Of a stretch of DNA of 7,730 nucleotides, positions 5,692-7,730 are shown in pieces. Origin of the DNA: Spirochaetaceae bacterium (GTDB lineage: Bacteria; Spirochaetota; Spirochaetia; UBA9216); the NCBI GenBank assembly GCA_028527945.1, contig JAQQAK010000127.1, forward strand, positions 1-7,730, in the 5' to 3' direction. Position numbers and translations under genes: made by a program. The number at the start of each line of letters is the position of its first letter. Within the stretch, counting starts at the first letter, position 1. The notes beneath the pieces were generated by a model. That model was not told the origin of the DNA. It was given only the letters and a program-made list of their open reading frames with translations, and did not search any database.

Positions 5692-7539
5692 CTAAACCTT
5701 AAAATGATCAACAGCTTCATTTATATCATTTATTGCCTGATTGGTTTCTTCCGCGGTTTCTTTTACCAGTTGAACTTCAACAGAAAGCTCTGAAAGTCCA
5801 TTTGTCATAGATTCGATACTGGTTGAAACAACATCAGCATTCTGTTTTAACTCTGCTGTCTCGTTCAGGATCTTCTGACTGCCTTCTCCCATATCTGCAG
5901 CACCAGTTATAACTTGTGAAGTAATGTCGCCTATTTTAGAAAGAGCATCGAGAATCTGCTTGGTTCCTTCCTGCTGTTCAGCTATGGTAGAGTCTATCTC
6001 TGAAACAAGACTATTTGTTGAATCAATCTGCTCATCAACCCGGCCAAAGGCCTTTTTTGAGATCTCAGAAGTTTCTACAACATTCTTTATTCCCTCCTGA
6101 ACCTCTGTAATAGAAATCTTTATAGCCTTTGAATTTGCGGCTGAGTCAGAAGCCAGTTTACGAATTTCATCCGCTACTACAGCAAAACCTTTTCCAGCCT
6201 CCCCCGCGTGCGCGGCCTCAATTGCGGCATTCATAGCAAGGAGATTTGTTTGAGCCGCTATTGAACTAATAACACTATTTGCCTGAATAAGATCTTCAGC
6301 CTTGTCAGCTATGCTGATGACACTTTCATATGCCTTATTCTGAACATCCGCGCCATTACCTGATATATCTGAAAGCTTTTTAAATTCTTCAGCCATAATG
6401 CTAACTGAATTATGTATGGAGGTTATATTTCCGGCCATTTCTTCTATAGCTGACGAGGCCTGTGACACACTACCGGCTTGTTCAGAGATTAGCTTATTCA
6501 ATGAATCAATATTACAGGTAATCTGTTCAACAGCAGTTGATGTTTCATGAATACTTGAGTGCTGAGCCCTTGATTTTTCATTAATCCTTAGCATATCACT
6601 ATTTAGCCTATTAACCGCTGCCGAAGATTCTTCACTGCTTGAAGCGAGTTTATCACCAAGGCTATAAAGTTTTTTTTCAACTGCTTTGATTTCTTCTATA
6701 TTACCAGATAACCCGTCTGTAAATTCGTTCATCAAACCGGATATACTTGCAAGCTCATCAACTGAGTGTATATAAACCCTTCCACGCAGATCCTTATCAG
6801 CAGAAACCAGCTCATCAAGGCGGCCAATAATTAGTAAACTTGATCTTTTAATATTTCCTGCCCAGCTGCATGTTTGTAAAAGAGTAAAAATGAAATAAAT
6901 CATAAAAAGCAGGAAGTTTTTCCAAAAGACTTCTCTGGACAAAGTCTCAAGAGTTCCAAACCTTCGGTGGACAATAATTATAGAGGCTGCAGTGTATAAA
7001 AAGAAAAGAAAGGATATCAGTGTAGGAATTATTATGGTTTTTGACACCATTCTGCTTTTTCTGAGTTTTTCCGGAAAAACGACTATCTTTTTATCATATA
7101 GAAAATACAGATTTATTTTTTCTGTTAACTGATAGATGCTGGCATTACAAAGAAATCCCCAACAAATAAGAACTCCTGCAAGCCATTTTATAAGCGAAGG
7201 CTCTATGCAGGTAAAATCTCGAAACAGATATATCGAAAAAACATATAATCCAAGAATAATGATAAAAGTGCCGAAGAATTTCAGAGGCAGCCTGCCAACT
7301 GATTCCAAATCATTTGCCTGATTGTCTGTAAATTTTCTGTTATATGCCTTACTAAACAAAAAGCCGACTAAAAGAAAAGGGAGTAAAAAAATTATCCCAA
7401 TCAAAAGGACGCGAAAGAACACAATGGAAGGACTGAATGATTGCGCATGATAGATCCCGCACGTCGCGCTCATTACTACTGACGTAATAGTCCACGCGAT
7501 CGCTACAGAACCAAGAAAAAAGGTTCTATGCTTGTTCAT
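5692..7539 (-). CDS. Methyl-accepting chemotaxis protein with six membrane spans
   Basis: This chemoreceptor passes signals to CheA/CheW and so to the flagellar motor. From the ATG at 7539 it has 615 residues. Hydrophobic spans are seen at about 7-27, 39-63, 88-106, 116-135, 167-190 and 207-226, joined by short loops. Lysine- and arginine-rich loops (64-88, 137-166) point to an even number of spans with both ends cytoplasmic. There is no sizeable periplasmic ligand domain. A HAMP-like segment follows (about 227-280, with DLRGRV and SVDELASISGLMNEF). The signalling domain has the hallmark tip AAQTNLLAMNAAIEAAHAGE (428-447) then GKGFAVVADEIRKLA (449-463). Arms of about 150 residues on each side suggest a long (44-heptad-like) class. 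Candidate methylation regions are SSSEESSAAVN (300-310) and ASSAIEEMAGN (361-371). There is no C-terminal CheR-binding pentapeptide. The start is supported by AGGA 7 bases upstream and by the promoter, which covers the only upstream alternative (TTG at 7599). Confidence 0.95.
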   Translation of the reverse strand: MNKHRTFFLGSVAIAWTITSVVMSATCGIYHAQSFSPSIVFFRVLLIGIIFLLPFLLVGFLFSKAYNRKFTDNQANDLESVGRLPLKFFGTFIIILGLYVFSIYLFRDFTCIEPSLIKWLAGVLICWGFLCNASIYQLTEKINLYFLYDKKIVVFPEKLRKSRMVSKTIIIPTLISFLFFLYTAASIIIVHRRFGTLETLSREVFWKNFLLFMIYFIFTLLQTCSWAGNIKRSSLLIIGRLDELVSADKDLRGRVYIHSVDELASISGLMNEFTDGLSGNIEEIKAVEKKLYSLGDKLASSSEESSAAVNRLNSDMLRINEKSRAQHSSIHETSTAVEQITCNIDSLNKLISEQAGSVSQASSAIEEMAGNITSIHNSVSIMAEEFKKLSDISGNGADVQNKAYESVISIADKAEDLIQANSVISSIAAQTNLLAMNAAIEAAHAGEAGKGFAVVADEIRKLASDSAANSKAIKISITEVQEGIKNVVETSEISKKAFGRVDEQIDSTNSLVSEIDSTIAEQQEGTKQILDALSKIGDITSQVITGAADMGEGSQKILNETAELKQNADVVSTSIESMTNGLSELSVEVQLVKETAEETNQAINDINEAVDHFKV

Positions 7540-7570
7540 GAATTCATCCTGTAAATGAAAGTATAAGAGA

Positions 7571-7599
7571 ATTATTGGCGAATGGAAAAAAATAGTCAA
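7571..7599 (-). promoter_or_regulatory. Sigma70-type promoter of the chemoreceptor gene
   Basis: On the minus strand TTGACT (7599-7594) and AATAAT (7576-7571) each match consensus at five of six positions with a 17-base spacer. Transcription would begin near 7564 and give a leader of about 25 bases with AGGA (7550-7547) as ribosome site. It looks like a housekeeping promoter, not the sigma28 type common for chemotaxis genes. Confidence 0.65.
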
Positions 7600-7669
7600 T
7601 AGAGCCTCTTACTAACTCTGTTATTTTAATATGAAGTTTTGAAATAAACTTTTCCACTTGTTTTAATAT

Positions 7670-7692
7670 CTAAGAATATGTTTTACTCTTAG
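7670..7692. repeat. Inverted repeat CTAAGA / TCTTAG upstream of the right-edge gene
   Basis: CTAAGA (7670-7675) and TCTTAG (7687-7692) are perfect 6-base inverted arms with an 11-base spacer, lying 22 bases before the start of the rightward gene. It could be an operator or a small leader stem; with 6-base arms in AT-rich DNA, chance is also possible. Confidence 0.25.
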
Positions 7693-7714
7693 CTAATCAT
7701 AATTAGAGGTATAT

Positions 7715-7730
7715 ATGGAGAAGAAACAAC
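7715..7730 (+). CDS. Start of a rightward gene (partial, five codons visible)
   Basis: An ATG at 7715 opens MEKKQ and then leaves the window. It is preceded by AGAGG (7705-7709) with a 5-base spacing, a credible ribosome site, and it is divergent from the chemoreceptor gene with a gap of about 175 bases, as expected for a separately transcribed gene. The lysine-rich start is common to many proteins, so no function can be assigned. I found no convincing -35/-10 pair for it between 7600 and 7710. Confidence 0.5.

Noticed and set aside
7540..7599. A 20-residue N-terminal extension of the chemoreceptor starting at TTG 7599
   Set aside because: The TTG lies inside the predicted -35 of the gene's promoter and has no ribosome site, while the ATG at 7539 has AGGA at 7 bases and begins with a normal MNKHR membrane-protein start.

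Overview
The window looks like a piece of a spirochaete chromosome (Spirochaetota). This is an inference from protein style. The sugar-binding protein has a signal peptide running into a G-Q-Q-E-S stretch, which is common in secreted binding proteins of Spirochaeta, Sphaerochaeta and Treponema relatives. A long multi-membrane-span chemoreceptor lies nearby. No rRNA or other marker fixes the genus. The DNA is AT-rich on the left and noticeably richer in GC around 4700-5600.

Positions 1-3597 hold a leftward sugar operon, in transcription order: an L-rhamnose mutarotase-family protein (3597-3283), a large protein of the L-fucose/L-arabinose isomerase type (3218-1791), a periplasmic sugar-binding protein (1726-728), and the N-terminal half of a duplicated-type sugar ABC ATPase (659 to the left edge). 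Gaps are about 64-68 bases, each downstream gene has its own ribosome site, and a small stem-loop lies between the last two genes. The permease and remaining catabolic genes would lie to the left, outside the window.

Positions 3598-3731 form a compact divergent control region. It contains two AATGGACA boxes exactly 21 bases apart, the half-site geometry of AraC-type activators. The boxes abut a leftward promoter with a good -10 (GATAAT) and almost no -35, as expected for activator dependence. A near-consensus rightward promoter (TAGACA, 17 bases, TATAAT) drives an AraC-family regulator (3732-4643) and places the transcript start almost on the ATG, suggesting a leaderless mRNA. The likely logic is that the regulator senses a 6-deoxyhexose or related sugar (or a derivative), switches on uptake and isomerisation, and controls itself through the same region.

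Positions 4724-5590 encode a second, unrelated AraC-type regulator with a C-terminal GyrI-like ligand-binding domain, convergent with the first. Positions 5692-7539 encode a methyl-accepting chemotaxis protein with six predicted membrane spans and no sizeable periplasmic sensor, driven by a good sigma70-type promoter at 7571-7599. At the right edge a rightward gene appears to begin at 7715 with only five codons visible.

I see no CRISPR array, tRNA, rRNA, insertion sequence or prophage signal. The most interesting parts are the control region at 3617-3732 and the pairing of a rhamnose-type mutarotase with an isomerase that is not the classical RhaA.
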